Shown: positions 22,411 to 33,715 of the stretch, in pieces
Numbering within the stretch: the stretch's first letter is position 1
How the letters are laid out: each line of letters begins with the position of its first letter
NCBI GenBank assembly: GCA_026119855.1
Contig: JAOWBW010001053.1
Span: forward strand, 1-64,000
From: Campanula takesimana
Lineage: Eukaryota > Streptophyta > Magnoliopsida > Asterales > Campanulaceae
Reading direction: 5' to 3'
DNA length: 64,000 bases
Notes under the pieces: generated by a model
Databases searched by the model: none
Told to the model about the DNA's origin: nothing
The model's input: only the letters and a program-made list of their open reading frames with translations
Position numbers and translations under genes: made by a program

Positions 22411-22853
22411 TGTTGGAGTAGAGATCCTCAAAGGAACAAAAAGGAGAATTCCAGGCGGAGGGAGCGAGCGGGCGCTCGGTGACCAGCAGGCGGGCGCTCA
22501 TTTGGACAGAAGGTTGGTCTTTCGGAAAATCCATATCGAGCGGGCGCTTGGGGTAGTCCAGGCGGGCGCCTGGTCCGCTGACGGGATTTCGGGATTCTTT
22601 TTTGTTTAGGTTTAGATCTTATTCCAGGGCATGTATTTAAGCAATGTTCCACCCCCAAACTCATTGTAACTTCAAGATAACATAATATAGTGCAAGATCC
22701 TGGCTTGGTAGTACCCCCAGACGTAGTCAAACATATTGACGAACTGGGTAAACAATTTTCTGTGTCTTTAGCTCTGTTATTTTCTTGTGCCTTGTTTGTG
22801 TGCCATTATTTTCTTGGGTTATTGCTTGGGTTGTGAGGGTCTAATCCACAACA
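22411..22853 (+). repeat. 5' LTR of the Tork/Tnt1-type element
   Basis: Nearly identical to 26936-27378. It contains four GCGGGCGC sites and a TATTTAA box at 22634. Confidence 0.97.
22468..22570. promoter_or_regulatory. Two pairs of GCGGGCGC sites upstream of a TATA-like box
   Basis: Sites at 22468, 22490, 22540 and 22562; each pair is 22 bp apart. The outer copies form near-perfect inverted repeats around a GG centre: GAGCG-GG-CGCTC and CAGGCG-GG-CGCCTG. The 3' LTR has them at 26993, 27015, 27065 and 27087. They lie 64-166 bp upstream of TATTTAA at 22634 and look like dimer-binding promoter elements. Confidence 0.65.
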
Positions 22854-22855
22854 AC

Positions 22856-22868
22856 TGGTATCAAGAGC
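22856..22868 (+). other. Primer binding site, initiator methionine tRNA type
   Basis: TGGTATCAAGAGC lies two bases after the 5' LTR end. It is the copia methionine-tRNA PBS with one extra A compared with the SIRE element's site. Confidence 0.8.
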
Positions 22869-22938
22869 TCTGGTTGGAGATCAGGGTTAATCGATCGATT
22901 TGTTTATCGGACGATTGGGGTTTGTCAAGCAATCAAGA

Positions 22939-25900
22939 ATGGGCAAGGATAAACAAGCGGTGGAGAAATTCGATGTGTCTGACTACGGTTTTTGGAGGAT
23001 GCAAATAGAGGATCTCTTGTACAACAAAGATCTCTACAAGCCTCTAAAGGGAGTTAAGCCGGAAGGAGAAAAGCAAGAAGATTGGGATCTCATGGATCGG
23101 AAAGCTCTAGGGGTGGTTAGATCTACTTTGTCAAAGTGGATCGCCAAGACTACCAAGAAGGCAAAAACCACAAAGGAGCTATTGGATTAACTTACTGAGA
23201 GATTTGAAACTCCATCTGCTGCAAACAAGGTTGATTTGATACGCAAGATGGGTAGTCTCAAGATGCAAGAGGGAGGATCCTTATCTAAACACATTGATGA
23301 GTTTATGGATGTTATAGACTCATTGACTGCGTTGGATATTACATTTGATGATGAGGTTCATACGTGTTTGTTGCTGGCATCTTTACCAGGAAGTTGGAGC
23401 GAAACTGTGACAGCGATCAATGCTTCAGCGGGTAAGAACAAATTGAAGTATGATGATGTTAAAGACTTTCTGTTGGGCGAGGAAAATCGTTTGAAGAAAT
23501 TGGGGACATCGTCTACTTCGGGATCGGCCTTAGCTACTACTAGCAGGGGAAGGCCGGGTACGAGCAATAAAGGGAGAACTGAATCAAGGGAAAACGTAGT
23601 GAGTGGTAAGGGCAAGGCCGTGGAGATCAGAGATAAACCAAGGGTCACGAAAGGATCGGTGAAGTGTTATCATTGCAAGGAGTTAGGACACTACAAGAAG
23701 GATTGTCCCAATCGTGGGGGCAATTCGGTGAATGTGACAGTCGAAAGTGATGATGTACTGCTTCTGAGTGTTAGTAGTGCACTAGAATCATGGGTGTTGG
23801 ATTCAGGGGCATCATTCCACTCTTGCAGGCATGAATAAGAGATGGAGAATTATACTTCCGGTGATTTCAGTAAGGTCTATCTGGCGGATGGCGAGCCTTT
23901 GGAAATCAAGGGGAAGGGGGATGTCAGAATAGGAGCATCGGACGGGAAGGTCCTACATCTACACGGGGTCAGACACATTCCGGGTTTGAAAAAGAACCTG
24001 CTTTCAGTTGGGCAGTTGGATGAAGAAGGTTACAAGGTAACTTTTGGCTGCAGAAACTGGGTTATTACCAAGGAGGATTCTGAGATCGCTCGGGGTAATA
24101 AACAGGGGACATTGTATTTGGCGAATAACACCAAGGAAAGTATCGCGGTGGCGTCAGCCAAGGGTGATACAGATTTGTGGCACTGTCGATTGGGTCACAT
24201 GAGTGAGAAGGGGATGAAAGTACTTAGCTCAAAGGGAAGACTACTGGGTTTGAAGACAGTCGACGTGGGGATCTGCGAAGATTGTGTGTTTGGCAAACAG
24301 GCGAGGAGTAATTTCTCGAGGACAGGTAGGGCTTTGAGGGAAGCAAAGTTGGATTTGGTCCACACGGATTTGTGGGGGCCGGCCTCGGTAACTTCTCTGG
24401 GTGGTGCGTCATATTACATGTCGTTCATTGATGATTCGACAAGGAAAGTCTGGGTTTATTTTTTGAAACACAAAGATGAGGCATTCGAGGTGTTTAAGAA
24501 ATGGAAGGCTTTGGTGGAGAATCAGACGGGACTTAAGCTTAAGTGCTTGAGGTCAGATAACGGAAGGGAGTATGAGCTCGGGGAGTTCAAGGAATATTGT
24601 GCAGCGAATGACATTCGCATGGAAAAGACTCCAAAGGGCACACCACAACACAATGGGGTTGCAGAGATGATGAACAGGACATTGAACGAGCGGGCTAGAA
24701 GTATGAGGTTGAAGTGTGGACTTCCGAAGACGTTCTGGGCATATGCAGTTGACACGGCAGCTTTCTTGATCAATCGGGGACCATCGGTACCATTGGGGAA
24801 TGAAATTCCAGAGGAAGCATGGAGTGGCAAGTAGGTAAATCTGTCCTTTCTTCGCATATTTGGCTGCATTTCATATGTTCATATTGATTCTGCTGATAGA
24901 ACTAAGTTAGATGCAAAATCTGTAAAATGTACATTTATTGGGTATGGCGGGGATGACTTCAGGTATAAGTTTTGGGATGACCAAAACCATAAAATTATTC
25001 GTAGTCGAGATGTGGTATTCAATGATCAGGTATTATAAAAGGACAGAAAGGGGGCATCTGATGATATTAGTTCGGAACCGGAGGTTGTAGAGGTGGATAT
25101 TCCAGACTCGGGTGGGAGCAGGACGGTTCATAATGACCATGGTCAGGGGGTCACTGAAGATGAACCACATACTCCGAAATCGGATATTCCGCTGCGTAGA
25201 TCCAGCAGATTGTGTGGATCACCTGACAGGTATACTCCTTCGAATTACTATTTGTTGCTAACAAATAGTGGTGAGTCGGAATGTTATGCGGAGGCTTTTC
25301 GTAGTGCACTTTGTGATAAGTGGAAAGCTGCGATGGATGATGAGATGGACTCATTAAAGGCCAACAAAACTTGGGAGTTGATTAGACTGCCTAAGGGGAA
25401 GAAGGCATTGCATAACAAGTGGGTTTACAGGATCAAGAAGGAAGCAAACGGCAGTAAACGTTACAAGGCAAGGTTGGTTGTAAAAGGGTTTCAGCAAAAG
25501 TACGGTATTGACTACACCGAGGTATTCACTCCCGTTGTGAAGATGACCACTATCAGAATGGTTCTAGGGATTGTAGTGGCGGATAACTTGTTGCTGGAAC
25601 AGATGGATGTAAAGACGGCCTTTCTTCATGGGGATTTGGAGGAATAAATTTACATAGTACAACCAGAGGGTTACTTGTCTAAGGGTAGCGAGGAACTGGT
25701 TTGCAGGTTGACTAAGAGCTTGTATGGCCTTAAACAAGCTCCTAGGAAGTGGTACAGGAAGTTCGATGGATTCATGCATGGTATTGATTTTATCAGATGT
25801 GAGGCGGATCATTGTTGCTACTTCAAGAACACAGACAACGGGTACATAATCTTGCTGTTATATGTGGATGACATGCTAATAGCGGGCTCTAGCAGTAGAG

Positions 25901-26793
25901 AGGTAAACAGATTGAAGGCTCAGTTGTCAGAACGGTTCAAGATGAAGGATTTGGGGGAGGCTAGAAAAATCTTGGGCATGCGGATTAACCGGGATAGAGA
26001 GTCGGGTAAGTTGGTTCTTTCACAAGCAGAATACATTGAGAAAGTCTTGGCAAGGTTTTGCATGGAAGAGGCGAATCCAACAGGGACACCATTGGGTATG
26101 CACTTCAAGCTATCCGAGAAGGGCTCACCTAAGGGCAAGGAGGAGCGTGACAAGATGGAGAGGACTCCATATGCTTCGGCAGTGGGGAGTCTAATGTATG
26201 CAATGGTGTGTACAAGGCCGGACATTGCACATGCGGTGGGAGTAGTCAGCCGGTACATGGGCAATCCAGGGAAGCAACATTGGGAAGCGGTTAAATGGAT
26301 CCTGCGTTACTTGAAGGGTACTGCTGGTAAGGCTCTGTGTTTCTCAAGCAAGGATGTCGTGTTAGCGGGTTATGTGGATGCGGATTTGGCATCAAGTGAT
26401 CTGGACAAGAGGAGAAGTACCACGGGTTATGTCTTCACATTGGGTGGTACAACAATCTCTTGGGCTTCTAAATTGCAGAAGATCGTGGCTCAGTCGACTG
26501 CGGAAGCAGAATATGTGGCAGTGACAGAGGCAAGCAAAGAGATGGTATGGTTGCAGAACTTCTTGGGTAAACTTGGGAAGATGCGAAGTGGTAATGCTCT
26601 CTACAGTGACAGTCAGGGTGCAATTCATTTGGCTAGGAATCCGGCGTTTCATTCTAGGACGAAGCACATTGAACTGAGGTTTCATTACATCAGGCATCTC
26701 TTGGAAAGGAAGATCTTAAGGCTAGAGAAGATATTGGGATCGGAGAACCCGGCTGACATGTTGACAAAGGTTGTAAACCTTAATAAATTGTAG
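22939..26793 (+). pseudogene. gag-pol: Tork/Tnt1-type gag-pol, one frame with five stops
   Basis: The ATG at 22939 starts a Tnt1-like Gag. The frame stays open to 26793 except for stops at 23188 (TAA), 23836 (TAA), 24832 (TAG), 25036 (TAA) and 25645 (TAA). Domains: Gag core; CCHC zinc knuckle at 23665-23706; protease with D-S-G in WVLDSGASFH (about 23797-23826); GAG-pre-integrase and HHCC site; integrase core with Asp in VHTDLWGP, Asp in RSDNGRE and Glu in NGVAEMMNR; RT with YVDD at 25861-25872; RNase H with the SSDLDKRRSTTGY and STAEAEYVA motifs. Tork-lineage elements encode Gag-Pol as a single frame, as here. Stops without any indel are unusual for an element with about 1.5% LTR divergence. 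The protein would have driven packaging, reverse transcription and insertion; this copy cannot make it. Confidence 0.95.
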
Positions 26794-26935
26794 CTATGTA
26801 TAGCTTCAATGGGGCTTGAAGAATAAGAGAGGAGGAATGCACTACCATGATCGAGGTGAGCACTAGGACGACACCATGGATGAGTTGAAGACGGATACGA
26901 GGTTTATATATCCAGTTGATCTCTAGGTGGGAGAT

Positions 26936-27378
26936 TGTTGGAGTAGAGATCCTCAAAGGAACAAAAAGGAGAATTCCAGGCGGAGGGAGCGAGCGGGCGC
27001 TCGGTGACCAGCAGGCGGGCGCTCATTTGGACAGAAGGTTGGTCTTTCAGAAAATCCATATCGAGCGGGCGCTTGGGGTAGTCCAGGCGGGCGCTGGTCC
27101 GCTGACGGGATTTCGGGATTCTTTTTTGTTTAGGTTTATATCTTATTCCAGGGCATGTATTTAAGCAATGTTCCGCCCCCAAACTCATTGTAACTTCAAG
27201 ATAACATAATATAGTGCAAGATCCTAGCTTGGTAGTGCCCCCAGACGTAGTCAAACATATTGACGAACTGGGTAAACAATTTTCTGTGTCTTTAGCTCTG
27301 TTATTTTCTTGTGCTTTGTTTGTGTGCCATTATTTTCTTGGGGTTATTGCTTGGGTTGTGAGGGTCTAATCCACAACA
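26936..27378 (+). repeat. 3' LTR of the Tork/Tnt1-type element
   Basis: 443 bp, preceded by AGGTGGGAGATTG (polypurine tract) and followed by the target duplication cgcat. Confidence 0.97.
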
Positions 27379-27383
27379 CGCAT

Positions 27384-28620
27384 AGGGGGATACCTAACGG
27401 TCGAAGCACCATCATCACCGTGACTAGAAACATCACACTCCGCCAACTGCTGAATGACCTTCGCCACTTTCCTGTGATGCCTCCGAATGATCACCCGCAG
27501 TTTCTCCTCTACCACAACGTGTGAGCCTCAAAGGCGCGTCCCAACAAAGTCATCATACGAGGCTCCCTCTACGATAAACTGTCTAGCATCAAGGCCCTTG
27601 GTCAACCTAACCCGGTCAGACAAAGACGTTGAAACAGTCATAGACCATGGAGGATCCACCGAAACCAAGTAGACTCTACCTACTCCATCCTAGGCTCGTG
27701 CCTTATCACCCAAATAAAGGACATCTCCGCTGTAGCCGATCAACAGCCTCCTCTGGCCCATCGCCTCAATAAGCCGCTGCAGCAAGCAACTCAAAGTCTA
27801 GCTCCAACCACGGATGGAACGTCATGTCTCTCGGACAGGGTCCCCCCCAGAAGAGTCTTCAAACTAAGCCTAAGTATAGTGCCGAGACGTCTCGTTTCCC
27901 TATACTCCTGCAGCTTGGCGCCCATCAACAAGGTACGGAAATCAAGCACTGGTCATCCCAAATTGACCTATAGTAAGAATCTCGTAGGCCCAACACTACA
28001 TGGGTAAGTCATCAACAAGAAGAGACTGAAACCAGAAACAGACAAAGAACGGTTCATACCTCCAAGATAAAGTGTAAGCAGTCGACTGACTCCAACTGAG
28101 ACCGATAACTCCGATCTAAAGAATGGTACAACCCCGTCAAACCCGTTGCTCCACAAGCAAGTCTGTTCACTACATCCAATTCCACTGGGCATCCCAACAA
28201 AGGAATCATCGCCGTAGTATCGACATTAGTGGTCTACGACAATCCATACCAAATAAACGGACGGAAAGCTATCTCTACATCACCGCCTCTGGTTCCAAGA
28301 GCCACTAGCATCTCCTCATACCGCCTCCTAAGGCCGCCCAAACATATACCAGACCCGCTCCTGATATCGGTACAACTCCGTCAAACCCGATCAAGATCTG
28401 TACAGTCTATGGAGTCCTCTCCCACAAGCTATGCACAATGCTACATGATCCCCTTGACTTCAAAGGAGGCAATACAACCTGCAGATACAAACAGGTATAC
28501 ACAGCAAAGGTATGCAATTAACCTAGCAGTTTAATTTCATAAACATGTGTAAATATAAACCGTTGCATAGGAGAATCCCCAGTATTACCATTGAATACTA
28601 TAAAAATCTCACAATCAAAA
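27384..28620 (+). other. Non-coding continuation of the host Tat element
   Basis: Resumes the sequence broken at 22405. Short open frames show no recognisable domain. I see nothing else I can support. Confidence 0.45.
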
Positions 28621-28635
28621 CCCTAGTCTACCTAG

Positions 28636-28725
28636 GAAAAGACAAGTCAACTCAAGACAAGTCCAAGACAAGTCAACTCAAAACAAATCCAAGACAAGTC
28701 AACTCCACACAAGTCCGAAAGCATT
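28636..28725 (+). repeat. Short tandem repeat built on GACAAGTC
   Basis: About four degenerate units of roughly 25 bp combining GACAAGTCAACTC and AAGACAAGTCC. Confidence 0.8.
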
Positions 28726-28959
28726 TCAATAATTAACGAACAAAAATATGACTTCATCCAAAATAAGCTTTCTCAATGAAACACTAATGTATATTACACT
28801 CTAACAAAAGTCAAGCAACACAAAAAGCACTTTTAACAAAGTCTACCAAGTCAAATATCAGTCAAAGATTAATTAACACAAAAATTGTGTTTTTAACAAA
28901 ACCACTAAAATCAATACATTATACAAATAAATCAATCAACTTGGGTCGAAATCTACAAG

Positions 28960-30340
28960 CTTTATGAAAACCCCAATTTAAGGTCATTAAACCATAAGTA
29001 CAAAATTAATTCAACCAAACCTTCCCGTACGAAGTAATTAACAATCAAACCTTCTCATTCGAAGTAATTTACAACCAAAACCCCATATCCTGGGTAACTT
29101 ATAATCAAAACCTTTACAATCAAAGAAAATTCACTTAAACCCCAAACCTTGGGTAATCCACAACTAAATCCCTTACGTTCAACAAATTAATCAACAAAAC
29201 CCCACACCTTGGGTAATTTACAATTGAAACCCCAAACCTCGGGTAAAATATAAATAAATCCTCCTATCTTGGGTAATTTGCAATAAAGCACTACAACTTC
29301 AAGCTAAACCTAAAATTTTTGGTAACTCACAATCAAACCTTCTCATTCGAAGTAATTTACAATCAAACCCTTCATTCAAGGTAAATTACAGTCAACTCAC
29401 TTACTTAAAACAACTTACAACTAAGTCACTCGAACCCCATATCTTGGGTAATTTGCAAACAAAGCACCTCAACTTAACATCATCCAAATCCAAACCCCGT
29501 AACTTTGGGTAAATTACAATCAAACCTTCTCATTCGAAGTAATTAACAATCAAACCTTCTTATTCGAAGTAATTAACAATCAAACCTTCTCATTAGAAGT
29601 AATTAGCAATCAAACCTTCTTGTTCAAAGTAATTAAACCTTCTCATTCGAAGTAATTAACAATCAAACCTTCTCGTTAGAAGTAATTAGCAATCAAACCT
29701 TCTCGTTCGAAGTAATCAAACCTTCTCGTTCGAAGTAATCAACAATCAAACCCTTCAATCAAGGTAAATTCCAATCAAGTCCTTCGCTCCAAAATAACTC
29801 ACAATCAAGTCCTACACTAAGAGCAATTAACAATTAAAACCCTCTACGGTTAATATTTAAAAACCCCGAACTTGGGTAACTTACATTTACAACTCTTACA
29901 AATCAACAAGAATTAACTTAAACTCCGAACTTGGGTAACTTACCATCAAAATCTTTACAATCAAAGTAAAATACAAATAAACCCCAAACCTTAGGTAATC
30001 TACAAATTAAAATCTTTGCAATCTATATAAGATTCATTTAAACCCCAAACTGTGGGTAAAATACAACTAAAATTCACTTAAAACCCCAAATCTTGGGTAA
30101 CTTATAATCAAAATCTTTACGACCAAAGTAAAATTCAATCGAGCCCCAAACCATGGGTAAATCACGAGTAAACCTCTACGTTCAATACTAATCATTTTAA
30201 CCCCAAACTTTGGGTAATTTACAATCAAATCAAGATGAACACATTTAAGCCCCAAACATTGAGAAATTCACATCCAAAATATCTCTAAGCTCAAACCCTA
30301 AACTATAGGTAATTTACACTCAAACTTCACAAAGGTTAAA
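28960..30340 (+). repeat. Minisatellite array, units of about 29-32 bp
   Basis: Two alternating themes: AAACCCCAAACCTTGGGTAA with TTACAATCAA, and CAAACCTTCTCATTCGAAGT with AATTAACAAT. The latter forms the most regular stretch, about 29520-29760. No coding potential. It lies in the 3' untranslated part of a Tat-type element, a known source of satellite repeats. Confidence 0.85.
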
Positions 30341-30454
30341 ACCTAAACAAAAGGTATCTTACACCAACAAATTTTCCAAATCGGCCCGGAAGGCCTCCAA
30401 ACTTTCAAATCAATCTATAATTAAAGGTCGGAACCTCCGTAAACCCTAATTCTT

Positions 30455-30780
30455 AAAACTAATCTATAATTAGAGGTCGGATCATCCTTAAACCCTAAAG
30501 ATTATAAATTAAAGGTCGGAACCTCCGTAAGCCCTAATCTTCAAAATTAATCTATAATTGAAGGTCCTAAACCCTAAAAATTATAAATTAAAGGTCGGAA
30601 CCTCCGTAAGCCCTAATCTTCAAAATTAATCTATAATTAAAGGTCCTAAACCCTAAAAATTATAAATTAAAGGTCGGAACCTCCGTAAGCCCTAATTTTC
30701 GAAATTAATCTATAATTGAAGGTCCTAAACCCTAAAAATTATAAATTAAAGGTCGAAACCTCCGTAAGGCCTAATTGGGT
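30455..30780 (+). repeat. Tandem repeat of about 79 bp with telobox-like cores
   Basis: About four units containing AAAGGTCGGAACCTCCGTAA and CCTAAACCCTAAA. The latter matches just under two plant telomere units (CCCTAAA), and is separated by non-telomeric sequence in each unit. Confidence 0.85.
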
Positions 30781-31200
30781 TCGGAAATCCTCTACAAAAT
30801 TTCTAAAATTTAAAATTTGGGTTCGGAAATCCTCTATAAATATCTAAAAATCTAAAATTGGGTTCGGAAATCCTCTATAAAATTTCTAAATCAATTTAAA
30901 ATTAGGTTCGGAAATCCTCTATAAAATTTCTAAATCAATTTAAAATTGGGTTCGGAAATCCTCTATAAAATTTTTAAAATTTAAAATTGGGTTCGGAAAT
31001 CCTCTATAAAATTTCTAAAATTTAAAATTGGGTTCGGAAATCCTCTATAAAATTTCTAAAAATCTAAAATTGGGTTCGGAAGTCCTCTATAAAATTTCTA
31101 AAATTTAAAATTGGGTTCGCAAAATCCTCTATAAAATTTTTAAAATTTAATCAATATAAAATTGGGTTCGGAAATCTTCTACAAAAATTTCTAAATCAAT
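30775..31200 (+). repeat. Tandem repeat of about 41-48 bp
   Basis: Ten copies of TTGGGTTCGGAAATCCTCTA followed by an AT-rich segment of variable length. This third unrelated array lies directly after the 79-bp repeat. Confidence 0.88.
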
Positions 31201-31412
31201 CCATAATGAAAGGTCAGAACCTCCGTAAGCCCTAATCCTCCATGTCAGTCTATAAATCGATTACTTGCGCTCTATAGGAAGTTAGAAGTCATCCCTACTT
31301 ATGTTCTCAATTCTTTAAACTTCTTGTCGAACCGTGCGTATGGCCTTCCCTCCTTTCCCCAATAGAGTCCATCTGCAAGGACTTTATTGCTTCACAAATG
31401 TTTGTTGATCTC
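31201..31412 (+). other. Non-coding end of the host Tat sequence
   Basis: Unique AT-rich sequence up to the LTR boundary at 31413. No gene seen. Confidence 0.4.
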
Positions 31413-32438
31413 TGTAGATACCTCGGGAAACCACAGCTTGGCTAGAGCGGTGAATTATCCTAGGATGTCTAACTTGTTTTAGATTGTTTAGAGTCGCCAC
31501 CTATGTTTTGAGGAACATAAGAAAAACCTATTGATAATAGCCTAAGTTTGATTACGAAAACAGAGATTCTTTGTTTTGAGGTTCGGGGGTTAGATTACGA
31601 GATGGGAAGTACCGAAACACCCATCTCGCCCAACTAAAGTTGGTCTTGCTTGATCAAAATCTACATGAATGATAAACGTTCTTCTTCTTCTTCTTTAAAT
31701 CATAAAAAGGGGTCTAAAATAGAGTTTGGAATGTAGGAGATAACTCCTTAACCAACCTCAATGAGATGAGGTGATCATTAGAGTCATATCCCAAAATGAT
31801 TTGGGTGATTGCACTTTGATAAACAAAAAGAAAGAGAAAAGAGATGAAGTCGAGAAGAGGAAGGAAATGGTTTTTACCTAGTCTTCGAGAGACTTCAAAC
31901 ACTTCTTGATGAATGCCTTTGGAAATGCCTTGAAGGTAAGGAATTTGGCTTCTTTGTTGAAAATGTAAGATTTTAGAGTAAAAGATCCAAGGTCCTTTTT
32001 GATCAAAGTTTTGTCTTAAGTTTCCCCCCCCTTGAAAATGGAGGTAAAGGGAGGTTTTTATAGGTGAAAGAGGGGTGTTTTTGGTGCCAAAACTCAGTCA
32101 CCAAGAAATTCTTCCCGAGCAAAATCCTGTAAATTGAGCAAGGGAGAGAATCCTGGCCAGAAATCTGTAACTGACGCCCAGAGGCGCGCGCTTCCTGCTT
32201 TGGGGCGGGAGGCGCGTGCCCCTGGATGCTCCTGTCGGAGGCGCGCGACTCAGAGAAGGCAAATCTGACAGAATGGACTAGAAAGTCAGCCCTGTCATTC
32301 AGTTTAGTCCCTGGACTTAACGAAGTCAGTCAGGAACTTAACGGAAGTGACAGAAACTAACGAGAAACACTTAAAATGAGGAGAAACACAAGATCAAATG
32401 TGTAATCGGGGTGAGCGGTCCAAGGCGGGGTGTCTACA
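31413..32438 (-). repeat. 3' LTR of Tat element I
   Basis: On the minus strand it starts TGTAGACACC and ends GGTATCTACA, forming a 10-bp terminal inverted repeat with one mismatch. In that direction it has GC motifs (32248-32182), a TATAAAAA box (32062-32055), CCCCCGAACC and an internal TGGCGACTCT (31499-31490). The same order is found in the other Tat LTRs of the window. The flanks differ (atctc to the left, gagcc to the right), so it is not a solo LTR. Confidence 0.75.
32182..32248 (-). promoter_or_regulatory. GGCGCGCGC triad in the LTR promoter of element I
   Basis: Sites at 32182, 32210 and 32239, 28-29 bp apart (AGGCGCGCGC, AGGCGCGTGC, AGGCGCGCGA), about 120 bp upstream of the minus-strand TATAAAAA box at 32055-32062. 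The same triad precedes both antisense genes of this element. Confidence 0.65.
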
Positions 32439-32639
32439 GAGCCCCTCGGCGACGTGGATTGCAAAGCAAAACGCGTCGACGAAAGTTAAAAACACCCGCC
32501 GAGGACATCACCAAGAAAAAAGCAAAGACTCGATGAAAGCAGGAATTTGAAATTGCGAGAGATAGTGGTGCGCTCCCTGTGTGAGCGGCTTTATTGATAG
32601 AGGGGGTGGCATGATCCGTTAGGTGAACCTGCCGGCTGA

Positions 32640-33250
32640 ATATCTTGAATGATGCCATTAGTGAAACTTTTGAACGAGGCCGTTAGTGAACCTTTGAGGA
32701 GGCCGTTAGTGAACCTTTGAGGACGAATCCGTTAGTGAAATTCGTTGATGAGGCCGTTGGTGAACCTTTGGGGAGGCCGCTAGTGAACTTTTGAGGACGA
32801 ATCCGTTAGTGAAATCCGTTGATGAGGCCGTTAGTGAACCTTTGAGGATGAATCCGTTAGTGAAATCCGTTGATGAGGCCGTTAGTAAACCTTTGGAGAG
32901 GCCGTTAGTGAACCTTTGAGGATGAATCCGTTAGTGAAATCCGTTGATGAGGCCGTTAGTGAACCTTTGAAGAGGCCGTTAGTGAACCTTTGAGGACGAA
33001 TCCGTTAGTGAAATCCGTTGATGAGGCCGTTAGTGAACCTTTGAGGACGAATCCGTTAGTGAAATCCGTTGATGAGGCCGTTAGTGAACCTTTGGAGAGG
33101 CCGTTAGTGAACCTTTGAGGACAAATCCGTTAGTGAAATCCGTTGATGAGGCCGTTAGTGAACCTTTGAAGAGGCCGTTAGTGAACCTTTGAGGAGTCCG
33201 TTAGTGAACCTTTGAAGACGAATCCGTTAGTGAAATCCGTTGATGAGGTA
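32640..33250 (+). repeat. Minisatellite built on CCGTTAGTGAA, composite unit of about 51 or 74 bp
   Basis: Two modules alternate: GAGGCCGTTAGTGAACCTTT (about 23 bp) and GAATCCGTTAGTGAAATCCG (about 28 bp), sometimes with the first doubled. About ten composite units lie between the 3' LTR and the promoter of the first antisense gene. Confidence 0.9.
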
Positions 33251-33492
33251 TTGCTTTGAAGTCTCGTGCCACTTGGAGTCGTACTTGACTTTTTGAATTG
33301 TGGTGTGCGGGCACAGTTGACCGTGACCAGAAAAATGTTCCCACTGGGGATGAAATGTTGAGATTTGACCCTTGAGGGGGGTATGTCACCTGTTACAGAA
33401 CTTAGGGAGTTCGGAATCCGTGGGGAAACCTTGACACGGTGCATGGTTTCTTGCATGGGAGACTGCTTCTGAACCTGCCTGATGATGGGAAG

Positions 33493-33583
33493 AGCGTGCG
33501 TCCGGGCCTCGTTATGGGATGCGCGCGCCTCGGATGAGTATGTCGGGGGGCGCGCGCCTGGCGCATAAGTTCAGCATATTTAA
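33493..33583 (+). promoter_or_regulatory. Promoter of antisense gene 1, element I
   Basis: GC motifs at 33493 (degenerate), 33520 and 33550 (GCGCGCGCCT), about 28-30 bp apart, then TATTTAA at 33577-33583 and the ATG at 33716. Motif orientation relative to transcription is the same as in the LTR of the element. Confidence 0.6.
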
Positions 33584-33715
33584 GCAGGCTGTTCACTGTT
33601 TTCGGCGAGTTTTCAAAAATTTGAAAAACCCTCCAAATTCCAAGCCCAATTTTCGTAGAGAAATCACCCCAAAACACTTTCTTCTTGCTCTAGGATCAAT
33701 TCTGTCACAGAAACG

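Larger units (their letters stand above)
22411..27378 (+). mobile_element. Tork/Tnt1-type Ty1/copia element, full length
   Basis: 443-bp LTRs (22411-22853 and 26936-27378) start TGTTGGAG and end CACAACA. The flanking target duplication cgcat is perfect (22406-22410 and 27379-27383). I count about six substitutions and two 1-bp indels between the LTRs, so the insertion is fairly recent. PBS, one gag-pol frame and a polypurine tract (about 26924-26935) are all present. RT and Gag resemble the Tnt1-94 type. Five in-frame stops break the polyprotein, with no frameshift. Confidence 0.96.

Noticed and set aside
22939..26793. Stop-codon readthrough or recoding as an explanation of the five stops
   Set aside because: Five stops spread through gag, integrase and RT cannot plausibly all be read through; loss of function is simpler.
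29030..29770. CRISPR-like array of about 29-bp repeats
   Set aside because: Spacing is nearly nil, units are degenerate and there are no unique spacers or cas genes. It is a minisatellite in a plant retroelement.
30455..30780. Interstitial telomere
   Set aside because: Each 79-bp unit holds fewer than two CCCTAAA copies between other sequence, so it is a telobox-bearing repeat only.
31413..32438. Solo LTR
   Set aside because: The flanking 5-mers (atctc and gagcc) do not match, and the gene order to the right fits a 3' LTR of element I.
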